Origin: CAVYWD01 sp963772225
Lineage (GTDB): Bacteria > Myxococcota > Myxococcia > Myxococcales > UBA5297
Direction: 5' to 3'
Assembly: GCA_963772225.1 (NCBI GenBank)
Contig: CAVYWD010000011.1
Span: 744,001 to 808,000 of the forward strand
DNA: 64,000 bases
Of this stretch, positions 24,835 to 37,580 are shown piece by piece; the stretch's first letter is position 1, and every line of letters starts with the position of its first letter. Made by a program: the position numbers and the translations under genes. The notes beneath the pieces were generated by a model. The model did no database searches and had not been told where the DNA came from. It was given only the letters and a program-made list of their open reading frames with translations.

Positions 24835-26099
24835 CAGGTCAACACCTCCTTCACCCGTTGGAGCCCGGCCGCCAGCAAATCGATTTCCTGGCGCGTGTTG
24901 TACAGGCCGAGCGAGGCCCGCGCCGTGGCGTCCACGCCAAAGAAGGCCATGGTGGGCTGCGCGCAGTGGTGGCCCGCGCGCACCGCGACGCCCTCCTGGT
25001 CGAGGATGGTGCCGACGTCGTGCGGGTGGACGCCCTCGAGCTCGAAGGACAGGACGCTCGCGCGCTGCGCCGCCGTCCCGATGAAGCGCAGGCCCTCGAT
25101 GGCCCCCAGGCGCTTCACCGCGTAGTCGAAGAGCTCGGCCTCGTGGGCGGCGACGGCGTCGAGGCCCAGCGCCATCAGGTAATCGAGCGCCGCGCCCAGG
25201 CCGATGACCTCGGCGATGGCCGGCGTGCCCGCCTCGAACTTGTGCGGCAACCGGTTGTACGTCGTCTTCTCGAACGTCACCGACAGGATCATGTCGCCGC
25301 CGCCCTGCCAGGGCGGCATGGAGTCGAGCAGCGCCTTCTTCCCCCACAGGACGCCGATGCCGGTGGGGCCGTAGACCTTGTGGCCGGAGAAGACGAAGAA
25401 GTCGCAGCCCATGGCCTGCACGTCGACCGCGAGGTGCGGCGTCGACTGGGCCCCGTCGACGAGCACCGGCACGCCCTTGCCGTGGGCGACCTTCACGATC
25501 TCCTCGACCGGGTTCAGGGTCCCCAGCGCGTTGGAGAGGTGCACGACCGACAGGAGCTTCGTCTTCGGCGTGATCAGCCGCTCGAGCGCGCCCAGGTCGA
25601 GCTCGCCGCGCTCGTTCATGGGGACGACCTTGAGCTGAGCGCCCGCGCTCTCGCACAAGAGCTGCCAGGGCACGATGTTCGAGTGGTGCTCCATAGCGGT
25701 GATCAGCACCTCGTCGCCGGCATGCACCCGCGACCGCCCGAACGCCTGCGCCACCAGGTTGATGCCCTCGGTGGCGCCGCGGACAAAGAGGACCTCCCGG
25801 TCGCTCGCCGCGTTGAGGAAGCGCCGCACCTTGGCCCGCGCGCCCTCGTAGGCGTCGGTGGCGCGCTGGCTGAGCAGGTGGACGCCGCGATGGATGTTGG
25901 CGTTGTCGTGCTCGTAGTAGTGGACGAGCGCGTCGATGACCGCTCGCGGCTTCTGCGTCGTGGCCGCGTTGTCCAGGTAGACGAGCGGCTTGCCGTGCAC
26001 CTCCTCGCGCAAGATGGGGAAGTCGCGCCGGACGGCCTCGACGTCGTAGCGCCGCGTCGGCGCGGGCGCGGCGGCCAGGGTTGAATTGGCGTGGTTCAT
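24834..26099 (-). CDS. sufS: Cysteine desulfurase SufS
   Basis: 421 aa, PLP-dependent class V aminotransferase fold. Lys241 in FSGHKVYGPTG should hold PLP. Other PLP contacts are NAATTQKP (45-52), EHHSNIVPW (137-145) and VDGAQSTPH. The persulfide-forming Cys lies in RAGHHCAQP (about 378-386), the short-loop type II form typical of SufS. It converts L-cysteine to alanine and delivers sulfur to SufU. It sits between sufD (4 nt away) and sufU (1-nt overlap), so the order D-S-U matches Gram-positive-like SUF operons. Confidence 0.95.
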   Translation of the reverse strand: MNHANSTLAAAPAPTRRYDVEAVRRDFPILREEVHGKPLVYLDNAATTQKPRAVIDALVHYYEHDNANIHRGVHLLSQRATDAYEGARAKVRRFLNAASDREVLFVRGATEGINLVAQAFGRSRVHAGDEVLITAMEHHSNIVPWQLLCESAGAQLKVVPMNERGELDLGALERLITPKTKLLSVVHLSNALGTLNPVEEIVKVAHGKGVPVLVDGAQSTPHLAVDVQAMGCDFFVFSGHKVYGPTGIGVLWGKKALLDSMPPWQGGGDMILSVTFEKTTYNRLPHKFEAGTPAIAEVIGLGAALDYLMALGLDAVAAHEAELFDYAVKRLGAIEGLRFIGTAAQRASVLSFELEGVHPHDVGTILDQEGVAVRAGHHCAQPTMAFFGVDATARASLGLYNTRQEIDLLAAGLQRVKEVLT

Positions 26100-26102
26100 G
26101 AC

Positions 26103-28201
<2,099 letters not shown>

Positions 28202-28239
28202 GAATTCTCGTTCCTTGGGGTTTCCTGAGCCTCTTGAAA

Positions 28240-29717
<1,478 letters not shown>

Positions 29718-29730
<13 letters not shown>

Positions 29731-30230
29731 GGTTCTCCTCCGGGCGCGGCCCGCTGGGCCCCCGCGCCCTCATGCGCCTGGGCGCCGGGCACAAGCCCGC
29801 GAACGCGCAGCGGCACGCCCTGCGGAGCCGGCCGCGCCATCTGAGAGAGCTTCAGCTCCGAGAGCACCTCTCGCACCACTTCGTTGATGCTCAACCAATG
29901 CCCGCGCACGGGGCAGGTGGTCTCGCGCTGGCAGGCGTCGCGCGCGTCGCTGCACTCGGTGATCGCCACCTGGCCCTCGATGGCCGAAAGGACGTCCGCC
30001 ACCGAGATCTGCTCCAGCCCCCGCGCCAGCCTGTAGCCGCCCCGGCTGCCGCGCAGGCTGGTCAGGATTTCGGCGTGCGAGAGAGCCTTGAGCAGCTTGC
30101 TCACCGTGGGCAGAGGCAGCTTCGCAGCGGCCGAGAGATCCCTGGCGTTGTAGACGGCGCTCTCGGGCTCCCGCGCGAATTGCGTCAGGAGCACGATGCC
30201 GTAGTCGGCGAGCTTGGAGATCCGGATCAT
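29718..30230 (-). CDS. Rrf2-family SUF operon regulator
   Basis: 170 aa. The N-terminal winged helix is of the Rrf2 type (MIRISKLADYGIVLLTQFA, AAAKLPLPTVSKLLKAL, LRGSRGGYRLA). Three Cys in ECSDARDACQRETTCPV (about 92-108) fit the Fe-S-binding loop of IscR-type regulators. This matches the SUF-specific Rrf2 regulator often placed first in suf operons. It should bind an Fe-S cluster and tune the operon to cluster status. The C-terminus beyond about residue 135 (RPAPQGVPLRVRGLVPG...) is an unusual Pro/Gly/Ala-rich extension that overlaps the sufB start. Confidence 0.9.
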
Positions 30231-30598
30231 CGCTTTCGTGCCTTCGTTCTGCCGCGCTACGCCAATGCGGACCCTACTGGTCCAGTTTTAAGGCCCTCCC
30301 AGCTCCCCTGCCACACAAACGACGTGGCGGCCGGGCCACCAGAGCGGGGCTTCCCCAGCGCGGGTGCTTGCGGCTCGGGCGCTCGGCGGCTCTCCCACCC
30401 TGCGCCCTCGGGAGGGGTGCGGCGAAGCACTGCCGAGGCCCCGCAAAGCGCGCGCCCGAGGCGAGCCCCTCTGCGCAATCCTGGAACAGCGGAGCGCGGC
30501 CTCAGAAGTTCGCGAACTTCCAACTTTCGCGATGGCGCCCGTTCTGACAGGATTGCGCACGATTTGGCCCAGAGACCCTGGGACCCATGAGGAGCAAA
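30231..30598. other. Divergent intergenic region between the suf operon and the 30599 gene
   Basis: Holds the promoters for both directions. A perfect 16-bp palindrome lies at 30505-30520 (listed separately). A TGACAGGATTGCGCAC segment at 30546-30561 and TGCGCAATCCTGG at 30472-30484 also mirror each other (GTGCGCAATCCTG type inverted repeats), flanking the palindrome at about 30 bp on each side. Confidence 0.45.
30505..30520. promoter_or_regulatory. Perfect 16-bp palindrome, candidate operator
   Basis: GAAGTTCGCGAACTTC, fully self-complementary, 79 bp upstream of ATG 30599 and about 275 bp upstream of the suf regulator. It is itself framed by inverted TGCGCAATCCTG / CAGGATTGCGCA copies at 30472-30483 and 30549-30560. 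It could be bound by a dimeric repressor; which one is unknown. Confidence 0.4.
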
Positions 30599-31195
30599 AT
30601 GTCGAAGTTGGATTTTGGCGCCGCTGTGCGCCGCGTCATCGCCGATGAGGTCAGCGTCCGGCTCGCTCCATTCTGCGAGCTCCTCGATCGGCTCTCCCTG
30701 CTGGTCGAGCGCGCGGACGCTCTGAGAGGCTCTCCGCCGCCGAGGCTGCAGCTCCCGCAGGTGCCGGCCCTGCCGTCGACCGAGCTGGCGCCTCCCGCCG
30801 CCAAGCCCACGGTGCTTCCCCGGGAAATCGTCATCCGCCGGCTCCCGGCGCGCGCCGCGCGAGGAAGCGGAGTTCGGCGGCGGCGGGGCGAGGCAGCCGA
30901 GGACCTGAATCCTCCGGCGGAGCCGAAGGTGGTCGAGGCGGTCAAGCCGTTGATTCGCCGCAAGGCCAAGATCGACTCCGAGAACGGCGCGGCCGAGCCC
31001 AGCATCGACCCCCTCGACGTCAAGGTCGCCCGGCGATACCTCGTCGGTCAGTCGGTGCGCTACCGCGCGGCCGACGGCCTGGTCACCGCCAAGATCGCCG
31101 CCATCGACAGCGCCACCGGCGTGCTGACGCTCACCAACCCGAAGGACGATTCGAAGCTCTCCATTCCCGCCGGCAACGTGTTCGCGGCGGTGTAG
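30599..31195 (+). CDS. Hypothetical protein with Pro/Arg linker
   Basis: 198 aa. ATG 30599 is preferred to ATG 30587 because AGGAG falls 6 nt before it. Residues 1-45 form a Leu-rich helical segment (AAVRRVIADEVSVRLAPFCELLDRLSLLVERADAL). A Pro-rich and then basic linker follows (RRLPARAARGSGVRRRRG). The C-terminal 60 residues (VGQSVRYRAADGLVTAKIAAIDSATGVLTLTNPKDDSKLSIPAGNVFAAV) look like a small SH3/KOW-like beta barrel. No catalytic motif is present. A DNA- or RNA-binding role is suggested only by the charge distribution. Confidence 0.6.
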   Translation: MSKLDFGAAVRRVIADEVSVRLAPFCELLDRLSLLVERADALRGSPPPRLQLPQVPALPSTELAPPAAKPTVLPREIVIRRLPARAARGSGVRRRRGEAAEDLNPPAEPKVVEAVKPLIRRKAKIDSENGAAEPSIDPLDVKVARRYLVGQSVRYRAADGLVTAKIAAIDSATGVLTLTNPKDDSKLSIPAGNVFAAV

Positions 31196-31378
31196 CGCAC
31201 TCCTCGGAGCGCGTCTGCCCGCCGCGCCCACGACGCGGCGGGCGGGCCCCGAGCGGGTCAGCCCGAAAGATCAAACCCTCAACGCTGCTGGCGCGGCGCG
31301 CACGAAGGCGTCTGCTCGGCGGCACCGCCGGACCATGGGCGGGGCATCGCCCCCCTGCGACATGTCACGCCCGGGCCG

Positions 31379-31690
31379 TTGCGGCGTGACGCGTATTTGG
31401 CGCGTTGCACGCCATCGCCGGGCCGGATTCCCTCGGAGCCTTGGGGCACCCCCGAGGGCGGGCCCGTCCTGTTCCACCAGTCGGGCGGCTGCTGCGACGG
31501 CAGCGCGCCGATGTGCCACCCGAAAGGCGAATTCATCGTCGGCGACCAGGACGTCTTTCTCGGCGATATCGGCGAAAGCCCCTTCTACATCGGGCGCGCA
31601 CAATTCGAGTATTGGCGGCACACCCAGCTCATCATCGACGTGGTCCCGGGCCGGGGCGGCATGTTTTCGCTCGAGGGCGGCGATGAGTTT
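31379..31690 (+). pseudogene. DUF779 protein remnant fused in frame ahead of the CoA-ligase gene
   Basis: The segment VLFHQSGGCCDGSAPMC, EFIVGDQDVFLGDI, FYIGRAQFEYWRHTQLIIDVVPGRGGMFSLEG is the diagnostic core of DUF779, a small (about 120 aa) protein often near aldehyde dehydrogenases. The usual N-terminal helix is replaced by an unrelated sequence, and after SLEGG the family's last strand (..RFLTRSR) is lost. The frame then stays open through Arg/Ser-rich sequence into the ligase gene at 31811. I read it as a degenerate gene whose frame happens to remain open. Confidence 0.65.
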
Positions 31691-31810
31691 TTTGCGCCAT
31701 CTTCTTCCGGCCGGCAGCGCCGCCGCAGGAGCGCGCGCACTTCGGTTGGCGAATTCGATCGGGGCCTGGCAAGATCTCGAAAGCGCTCGAAGGGAGCGTC
31801 TTTCGACGGC

Positions 31811-33163
31811 ATGCACTCCATCGACGCGCTCGCCCGCTACCACCGACGCTGTGAAGCCGCTCTCCGGCTCGCGCTGGAGGAGACCCGCGCGTACGAGTCC
31901 TGGCGCGCGTTCGACCCCGGCGAGGCCGCGTCGCTCGACGCGCGCTTTTGCGCCCTGCCCGCACTCACCAAGCGGCAGATGAACCACTGCGCTCCGGCCG
32001 GCTTCGTGCCGCGGGGCCGCTCCCTGGACGACGGGCTCGCGCGCGGCGAGGTGGAGCTCGTCGCCACCAGCGGGACCACCGCCGAGCGGGTGACCAACGT
32101 CTGGCACCAGCCGTGGTGGGACACCTCGGAGCGCGCGTCGTGGCAACTCAACGCCCACGCGCGGCGCGCGGCCACCGGCAACCACCGCGAGGCCATCCTG
32201 AGCAGCCCCCTGAGCGTGGGCTTTCAAAGCGAGCGGGGCGACCTGACCTTCGAGCAGCGCCGGCTCGGTCGATTCCTCTTCCTCAACGACAGGGTCGACC
32301 CGCTCGCCTGGCCGGCGCCCCACTACGGGCGCATGCTCGACGAGCTCGAGCGATTCCGGCCGCGCGTCGTGGAGGCCAGCCCCTCGCTCCTCAGCCGGCT
32401 CTGCCGCTGGGCGCTCGCCAAAGGGCGTTGCCCGTTTCAGCCGGAGCTCGTCGTGCTCACCTACGAGAGCCCGTCGCGCGTCCACCTCCGGCAGATCCGC
32501 GCCGCGTTCGACGCCCCCGTCATGAGCTCCTACGGGACCACCGAGAGCGGGTACGTCTTCGTCGAGTGCGAGCACGGCCGGCTCCACCAGAACGTCGAGT
32601 CCTGCCGGGTGGACTTCGTCCCTTTGCGCGAAGACTGCGGCGGCCCCACCCTGGGCAAGCTCCTCGTCACCACCTTCGACAACCCCTGGCGCTCGCTCCT
32701 GCGATTCGATTCGGCCGACCTCGCGCGGCTTTCGCCCGATCCGTGCCCCTGCGGGCGCTCGGCCGGGTTGACGCTCGCGTCCATCGAGGGACGGGTCGCG
32801 TGCCTCACCCTGACGCCCGAGGGCGCGCCCGTGACGCCCGCCGAGGTCGACCGGCGGCTGGCCGAGGTGCCTGGCCTCGACGATTACCAGCTGCATCAGG
32901 AGGACGAGCGGACCTACGTCTTGCGCGCTGCGGCCGGGGCGGGCGTCGGCCCGTCGCTCGAGCGCGAGCTCATGGGCGCGCTGCGCTCGGTCTACGGCGC
33001 CGATGCCCAAATTCGCGTGGCCGAGGCGAAGGAGCTGGGGCCGGAGGTCTCGGGCAAGTACCGGCTGATCCGCTCGGCGCTCGCCATCGACGTCGACGCC
33101 TTCCTGCACCCGAAGCATCGCCCCCCGCCCTGGCCGGTCCCCGGCAGCGAGCCCTCGGCATGA
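31811..33163 (+). CDS. Phenylacetate-CoA ligase-like (PaaK family) AMP-forming enzyme
   Basis: 450 aa from ATG 31811. The AMP-binding P-loop-like motif is VATSGTTAERVT (84-95), the second motif SSYGTTESG (near 240), and the C-terminal lid domain ends with LGPEVSGKYRLIRS. PaaK-like proteins activate aryl or related acids to acyl-AMP and then CoA. Cys-rich DPCPCGRSAGLTL replaces the CPCGRT motif typical of PaaK. The substrate is unknown. It overlaps the peptidase gene (ATGA), so they are cotranscribed. An alternative is an F390-synthetase-like coenzyme ligase. Confidence 0.8.
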   Translation: MHSIDALARYHRRCEAALRLALEETRAYESWRAFDPGEAASLDARFCALPALTKRQMNHCAPAGFVPRGRSLDDGLARGEVELVATSGTTAERVTNVWHQPWWDTSERASWQLNAHARRAATGNHREAILSSPLSVGFQSERGDLTFEQRRLGRFLFLNDRVDPLAWPAPHYGRMLDELERFRPRVVEASPSLLSRLCRWALAKGRCPFQPELVVLTYESPSRVHLRQIRAAFDAPVMSSYGTTESGYVFVECEHGRLHQNVESCRVDFVPLREDCGGPTLGKLLVTTFDNPWRSLLRFDSADLARLSPDPCPCGRSAGLTLASIEGRVACLTLTPEGAPVTPAEVDRRLAEVPGLDDYQLHQEDERTYVLRAAAGAGVGPSLERELMGALRSVYGADAQIRVAEAKELGPEVSGKYRLIRSALAIDVDAFLHPKHRPPPWPVPGSEPSA

Positions 33164-33825
33164 CGCGCCCAGCGGGCGCCCCACTGGTCCTCCTCGCCGG
33201 AGGACCCGGCTCCGGCCAGGGCCTGTATCCGGCGCTCCTGGGGGACCTCCTCCGATCAACCGGCAAAACCGCGCCGCGCGTCGCCTACGTCGGGGTGGCC
33301 AGCGATGACGACCCGCGGTTTCTGAAGTTCATGCGCAGCCTGTTCCCGAGCGGCGCCTGCGAGCTCGAGCTCGCCCCGCTGGCGGGACGCAAACCGAAGC
33401 TCGCGAAGGCGCGAGAGGTCGTCGAGCGGGCGGACCTCGTCTTCCTGGGAGGGGGCGACGTCGACCTGGGCATGAGGCGCCTCACCGAGGGCGGCGCGGC
33501 CGACCTGCTGAAGGAGAAGCGCGCCGCCGGGGCGCCGTTCGCCGGCGTCTCCGCGGGGGCCATCCTCCTCTGCCGCCGATGGATCCGGTGGCGCGACCCC
33601 GACGACGACGCGAGCGCCGAGCTCTTCGACTGCCTTGGCCTCGCGCCGCTCTACTGCGACACCCACGGCGAAGAGGACGGCTGGGGCGAGCTGCGAGCGC
33701 TGCTGCGGCTCCTGCCCCATCGCGCCCAAGGCTTCGGGATTCGCAGCGGCGCGGCCGCGCGCGTCGACCCGGAGGGCGGCCTCACGGTCTTGGCGGGCGA
33801 GGTCGACGAGCTCCGCGGGACCTGA
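33160..33825 (+). CDS. Peptidase S51-like (cyanophycinase/dipeptidase E type) protein
   Basis: 221 aa. ATG 33160 overlaps the ligase stop by 4 nt. The fold shows LVLLAGGPGSGQG near the N-terminus, FLGGGDVDLGMRRL (96-109), and the nucleophile elbow AGVSAGAILL with Ser131. A downstream CDTHGEEDGW carries a candidate catalytic His. S51 enzymes cleave Asp-containing di- or isopeptides. No signal peptide is seen, so it is cytoplasmic. Coupling to an AMP-forming ligase is unusual and might mean that the two make and break an amide or amino-acid conjugate. Confidence 0.8.
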   Translation: MTRPAGAPLVLLAGGPGSGQGLYPALLGDLLRSTGKTAPRVAYVGVASDDDPRFLKFMRSLFPSGACELELAPLAGRKPKLAKAREVVERADLVFLGGGDVDLGMRRLTEGGAADLLKEKRAAGAPFAGVSAGAILLCRRWIRWRDPDDDASAELFDCLGLAPLYCDTHGEEDGWGELRALLRLLPHRAQGFGIRSGAAARVDPEGGLTVLAGEVDELRGT

Positions 33826-34040
33826 CCCGTCGCGCTCCGGGGCGTGCAGGCCGCCGGGGGGCTCTCCTCCTGGCCGTTTCCCGTGGCACCGAGCAGGCAG
33901 CCCCAACTGAGCGAGAGCCGAGCCAACGTCGGCGGCTCGGCGCGCAGGGTGCATTGACCGCCCCTTCCCGCTGGTTAGCTTGGCCATGTCGCACAGGGCG
34001 CGTTGCCGGGCGCGACGCCATCGAGGGAACGGAGACCGAA

Positions 34041-34970
34041 ATGAGCAGCGCCGCCATGACTTTGCCGAGCTCGCCGCGAACGCGGGGGACGCACCGGCTG
34101 GGCAACTACCTCAAGACCGCCCTCCTCCTCGCCGGCCTCACGGCCCTCTTCTTGGCGGTCGGCGAGCGGCTGGGCGGCCCCCGCGGGTTGGCGATCGCCG
34201 GAGTGCTCGTCGCGGTCATGAACTTCGTCTCGTACTGGTTCAGCGACAAGATCGCCTTGGCCATGAACGGGGCGCACCCCCTGGCCCCGGGCGAGCTGCC
34301 CTGGCTGCACCTGCGCGTCGCGCAGCTCGCGAAGGCAGCGGGGCTCCCCACGCCGCGCCTCTACGTCATTGAGTCGGCGACGCCCAACGCCTTCGCCACC
34401 GGCCGCAGCCCCGGCCACGCGGCCGTGGCGGTGACCACCGGCATCCTGGACATTCTCGACGAGCGCGAGCTCACCGGCGTCCTCGCCCACGAGCTGTCGC
34501 ACGTGAAGAACCGCGACACGCTCATCACCACCGTGGCGGCGACGCTCGCGGGCATCATCAGCCAGGCGGCGCAGATGGCGTTCTGGTTCGGCGGGCTCTT
34601 CATGGGCGGGCGCGACCGCGACAACGACCGCGGCGGCAACCCGCTGGCCACCCTGGGCCTGCTCATCGTCGCGCCCATCGTGGCCATGCTGCTGCAGCTC
34701 GCCGTCAGCCGCTCGCGCGAGTACGGCGCCGACGCCTCCGGGGCCGCCATGGCCGGGGACCCCGACGCGCTGGCGGACGCGCTCGGCAAGCTCGAGGCGG
34801 GCGCGCACCGCTTCCCGTACGACCGCGCGCCGGCGACCGCCTCCCTGTTCATCGTCAACCCGCTGACCGCGGGCGGCATCGCCTCGCTCTTCTCGACGCA
34901 CCCGCCCACCGACGAGCGGATCCGCCGGCTGCGCGCCATGGTCCGCGGCCGCGGCGCGCTCGTGCGTTAG
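34041..34970 (+). CDS. htpX: Membrane zinc metalloprotease HtpX
   Basis: 309 aa. ATG 34041 follows GGAGACCGAA. Two N-terminal membrane helices (25-41, 49-66), the zinc site HELSH (His150-x3-His154), a second pair of helices (about 160-178 and 205-222), and the third zinc ligand Glu in SREYGADASGA. The ending (STHPPTDERIRRLRAM) is typical. HtpX degrades damaged inner-membrane proteins. The extended Ser/Thr-rich N-terminus before residue 20 is longer than in E. coli. It stands alone. Confidence 0.93.
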   Translation: MSSAAMTLPSSPRTRGTHRLGNYLKTALLLAGLTALFLAVGERLGGPRGLAIAGVLVAVMNFVSYWFSDKIALAMNGAHPLAPGELPWLHLRVAQLAKAAGLPTPRLYVIESATPNAFATGRSPGHAAVAVTTGILDILDERELTGVLAHELSHVKNRDTLITTVAATLAGIISQAAQMAFWFGGLFMGGRDRDNDRGGNPLATLGLLIVAPIVAMLLQLAVSRSREYGADASGAAMAGDPDALADALGKLEAGAHRFPYDRAPATASLFIVNPLTAGGIASLFSTHPPTDERIRRLRAMVRGRGALVR

Positions 34971-35061
34971 AACGCCGGGCGCGGCGCCGGGCATTCGGCT
35001 GGAGGCCTTTCGCCGGGCGGGGCTATTCTTCGCCCCACACCGATCGCGAGAGGCTCACGCC

Positions 35062-35997
35062 ATGTCCTTGCTCCGCAAGTCGTTCCCCGTCTCGCTTCTG
35101 CTCGCCGCCGGGTGCGTGACGTCCACCGCCTACGACACCAAGGTCGCCGAGCTCCAGACTCTCCGCGACCGGGACGACCGCTCGGCGGCCGACCGGGAGA
35201 AGGCGCTCCGCGCCAGGGTCCACGAGCTCGAAGAAGACGCCGAGCGCGCCCAGGCGAAGCGCGCCGAGCTCGACAAGGAGATGGAGGGCCTGGAGGACCG
35301 GCTGCGGGACGCTTCGGCCGACCGGGCGCAGCTGCGCAAGAGCCTCGACGACACCACGGCGCTCGCCTCCGAGCTGGGCCGGCGGCTCGAGAGGCTGGGC
35401 CAGAACGTCGACAAGCTGGCGAGCGAAAAGGGCCAGCTGTCGAGCGCGCTCGACGAGACGAAGGGGCGGCTCGAGGAGCTGCGCAAGCAGAAGGCCGTGG
35501 CCGAGGCGGCGGCCGCCACCTACCGGAGCCTCTTGCAGAAGCTCAAGTCCATGATCGACGCCGGGCAGCTCAAGGTCGTCATCCGCGACGGCCGCATGCT
35601 CATCGCCCTGCCCAACGACGTCCTGTTCGACTCGGGCCGGACCGACATCAAGCGCGACGCCCAGGCCACGCTCGCCAAGGTCGCCCAGGTCCTCTCCACC
35701 ATCGAGAAGCGGCGCTTCCTCGTCGCGGGGCACACCGACAACGTGCCCATCCGCACCGAGCGGTTTCCGTCGAACTGGGAGCTCTCCACGGCGCGGGCCG
35801 TGGAGGTGGCGAAGTTCCTCGTCGCCAAGGGGATGCGCCCGCAGGTCCTCGCCGCGGCCGGCCACGGCGAGTACGACCCGGTGGCGGCGAACGACTCGGC
35901 GGAGAGGCGCGCCCTCAACCGCCGCATCGAGATCATCCTGCAGCCCAACCTCTCCGAGCTCCCCAGCCTCGAGGGAGCGAAGGCCGCGGGCGACTGA
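35062..35997 (+). CDS. OmpA-family lipoprotein with long coiled coil
   Basis: 311 aa. The signal peptide ends in LLLAAGC (Cys about 18), so it is lipid-anchored. Residues 30-150 are a continuous coiled coil (DREKALRARVHELEEDAERAQAKRAELDKE... type). The C-terminal OmpA/MotB peptidoglycan-binding domain (about 175-295) has LPNDVLFDSGRTDI, VAGHTDNVPI with the ligand Asp, and the final NRRIEIIL. Such proteins tether the outer membrane or a machine to the cell wall at a distance set by the coil. It is monocistronic, about 90 bp after htpX. Confidence 0.88.
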   Translation: MSLLRKSFPVSLLLAAGCVTSTAYDTKVAELQTLRDRDDRSAADREKALRARVHELEEDAERAQAKRAELDKEMEGLEDRLRDASADRAQLRKSLDDTTALASELGRRLERLGQNVDKLASEKGQLSSALDETKGRLEELRKQKAVAEAAAATYRSLLQKLKSMIDAGQLKVVIRDGRMLIALPNDVLFDSGRTDIKRDAQATLAKVAQVLSTIEKRRFLVAGHTDNVPIRTERFPSNWELSTARAVEVAKFLVAKGMRPQVLAAAGHGEYDPVAANDSAERRALNRRIEIILQPNLSELPSLEGAKAAGD

Positions 35998-36103
35998 GGA
36001 ACCCGCCTTAGATCCGACCGACGGCCTCGTGCGTTGAACCTGGGCGCACAACCTTGAAGCCGTAGGCTGCCTTCGCCCCACGGCTCGCCACGGAGAATGC
36101 CCC

Positions 36104-37519
36104 ATGAAGCGCACCGCCCTCCTCTTCGCCATCGCCGCCGGCCTGGGGCTCATGGCGCTCACCGTCACCCTTGTCCCTCACTGGCCGCACTCCCAACCCC
36201 CGGGCCCCGCCGCGCCGCCTTCCCCCGTCCCGTCTCCGCCCGGGCCCCAGACCGCGGGCGACGTGCTCCGGCTCACCGCGACCCTGTCCGACCCTTACAT
36301 CCTCGTCGCCGGCCGCCGCGAGGTGACCTTGCGCGCGGACATCGAGGCGGCGCGGCGCGCGGCGTCGCCCGAGCGCGCCCCGGTCAACCTGGCTCTGGTC
36401 CTGGACCGCTCGGGCTCCATGGCCGGCGAGAAGATCGAGAGCTGCCGCCAGGCGGCGCGGCAGCTCGTCTCGCAGCTCGACGAGCGCGACCGCTTCGCCC
36501 TGGTCACCTTCGGCTCCGACGTGACCACGCTCGTCAACTCCACGCCGGTGACCCCCGCGGCGCGCGCCCGCATGCTCTCGGCCATCGACGGCATCCTGGA
36601 GATGGGCGGCACGAACATGTCCGGGGGCCTTTCGGCAGGGCTTTCGGAGCTCGCCGCCAACCGGGGCCAGTACGGCACCTCGCGGGTCATCCTGCTCTCT
36701 GATGGGCAAGCCAACGAGGGCATTTCCGACCCCGCCGGGCTCTCCGCGCTCGCGCGGCGATTCGCGAGCCAGGGCATCACGCTCTCGGCCATCGGCGTCG
36801 GCCTCGACTTCAACGAGTACGTCATGGAGTCCCTGGCCGAGTACGGCGGCGGCGCGTACCACTTCCTGTCCAACGCCGAGGCGCTGGCCGGCCTCTTCGA
36901 CGCCGAGCTGAAGCAAGCGGCGCAGACCGCCGCGGTAGGGGTCTCGCTCAGCTTCGCGCCGGCGAGCGGCGTGAGCGTCGCGGAGGTCTACGGGTACCTG
37001 TCGGAGCCGCAGGGCGGCGCCACCTCCGTGCACTTGCCCGACTTCGCCGCGGGGACGCGGCGGTCCGTGGTGCTGCGGCTCCTCGTCGACGCCGACAAGC
37101 CGGGGCCGCTGGACATCGGGCGGGTGACGCTGCGCTACGCCGACGCCGCGCAGGGCGGCGCCCCGGGAAGCGCGGCGGTGTCGGTGGCCGCCTCGGCGAC
37201 CGCCGACCCAGCGCTCGCCACGAGCGGCCGGAACCCGGGCGTGGAGCTCGACGCGGCCCACGCCGGCGCCCTGCAGAACCTGCGCTCGGCCGGCCTGTCC
37301 TACCGCCAAGGCCAGCGCGAGGAGGCCGCGCGCAAGGCGCAGACCGCGCGGCAGATGCTCGAGGCCGCCGAGGCGTCCTACGGTCGCAGCGCCGAGCTCG
37401 AAAAGGCGCTCGACGAGACCCAGGCCTTCGAGCGCTCGCTGGCGGCGCCGGCCGACTCGGCGGCGGGAAACCTGGCCGCCAAGCGCGTCCACGCCTTCTC
37501 CAACAACGCCCGCCGGTAG
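36104..37519 (+). CDS. Von Willebrand factor type A domain protein, secreted or membrane-anchored
   Basis: 471 aa. The N-terminal hydrophobic segment (LLFAIAAGLGLMALTVTLVP) is a signal peptide or anchor, followed by a Pro-rich stretch. The VWA domain begins about residue 90 with an intact metal-ion site: DRSGSMAG (DxSxS), then GGTNMSGGL (Thr) and LLSDGQAN (Asp). The C-terminal third (380-470) is Ala/Gln/Arg-rich helix. These proteins mediate divalent-metal-dependent protein contacts outside the cytoplasm. The partner is unknown. Confidence 0.85.
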   Translation: MKRTALLFAIAAGLGLMALTVTLVPHWPHSQPPGPAAPPSPVPSPPGPQTAGDVLRLTATLSDPYILVAGRREVTLRADIEAARRAASPERAPVNLALVLDRSGSMAGEKIESCRQAARQLVSQLDERDRFALVTFGSDVTTLVNSTPVTPAARARMLSAIDGILEMGGTNMSGGLSAGLSELAANRGQYGTSRVILLSDGQANEGISDPAGLSALARRFASQGITLSAIGVGLDFNEYVMESLAEYGGGAYHFLSNAEALAGLFDAELKQAAQTAAVGVSLSFAPASGVSVAEVYGYLSEPQGGATSVHLPDFAAGTRRSVVLRLLVDADKPGPLDIGRVTLRYADAAQGGAPGSAAVSVAASATADPALATSGRNPGVELDAAHAGALQNLRSAGLSYRQGQREEAARKAQTARQMLEAAEASYGRSAELEKALDETQAFERSLAAPADSAAGNLAAKRVHAFSNNARR

Positions 37520-37580
37520 AATCGCCTTCGCGATCCCCTCAGCGCCTCGAAGTCCCCAAGGCCCACCGCCGGAGAGCCCG

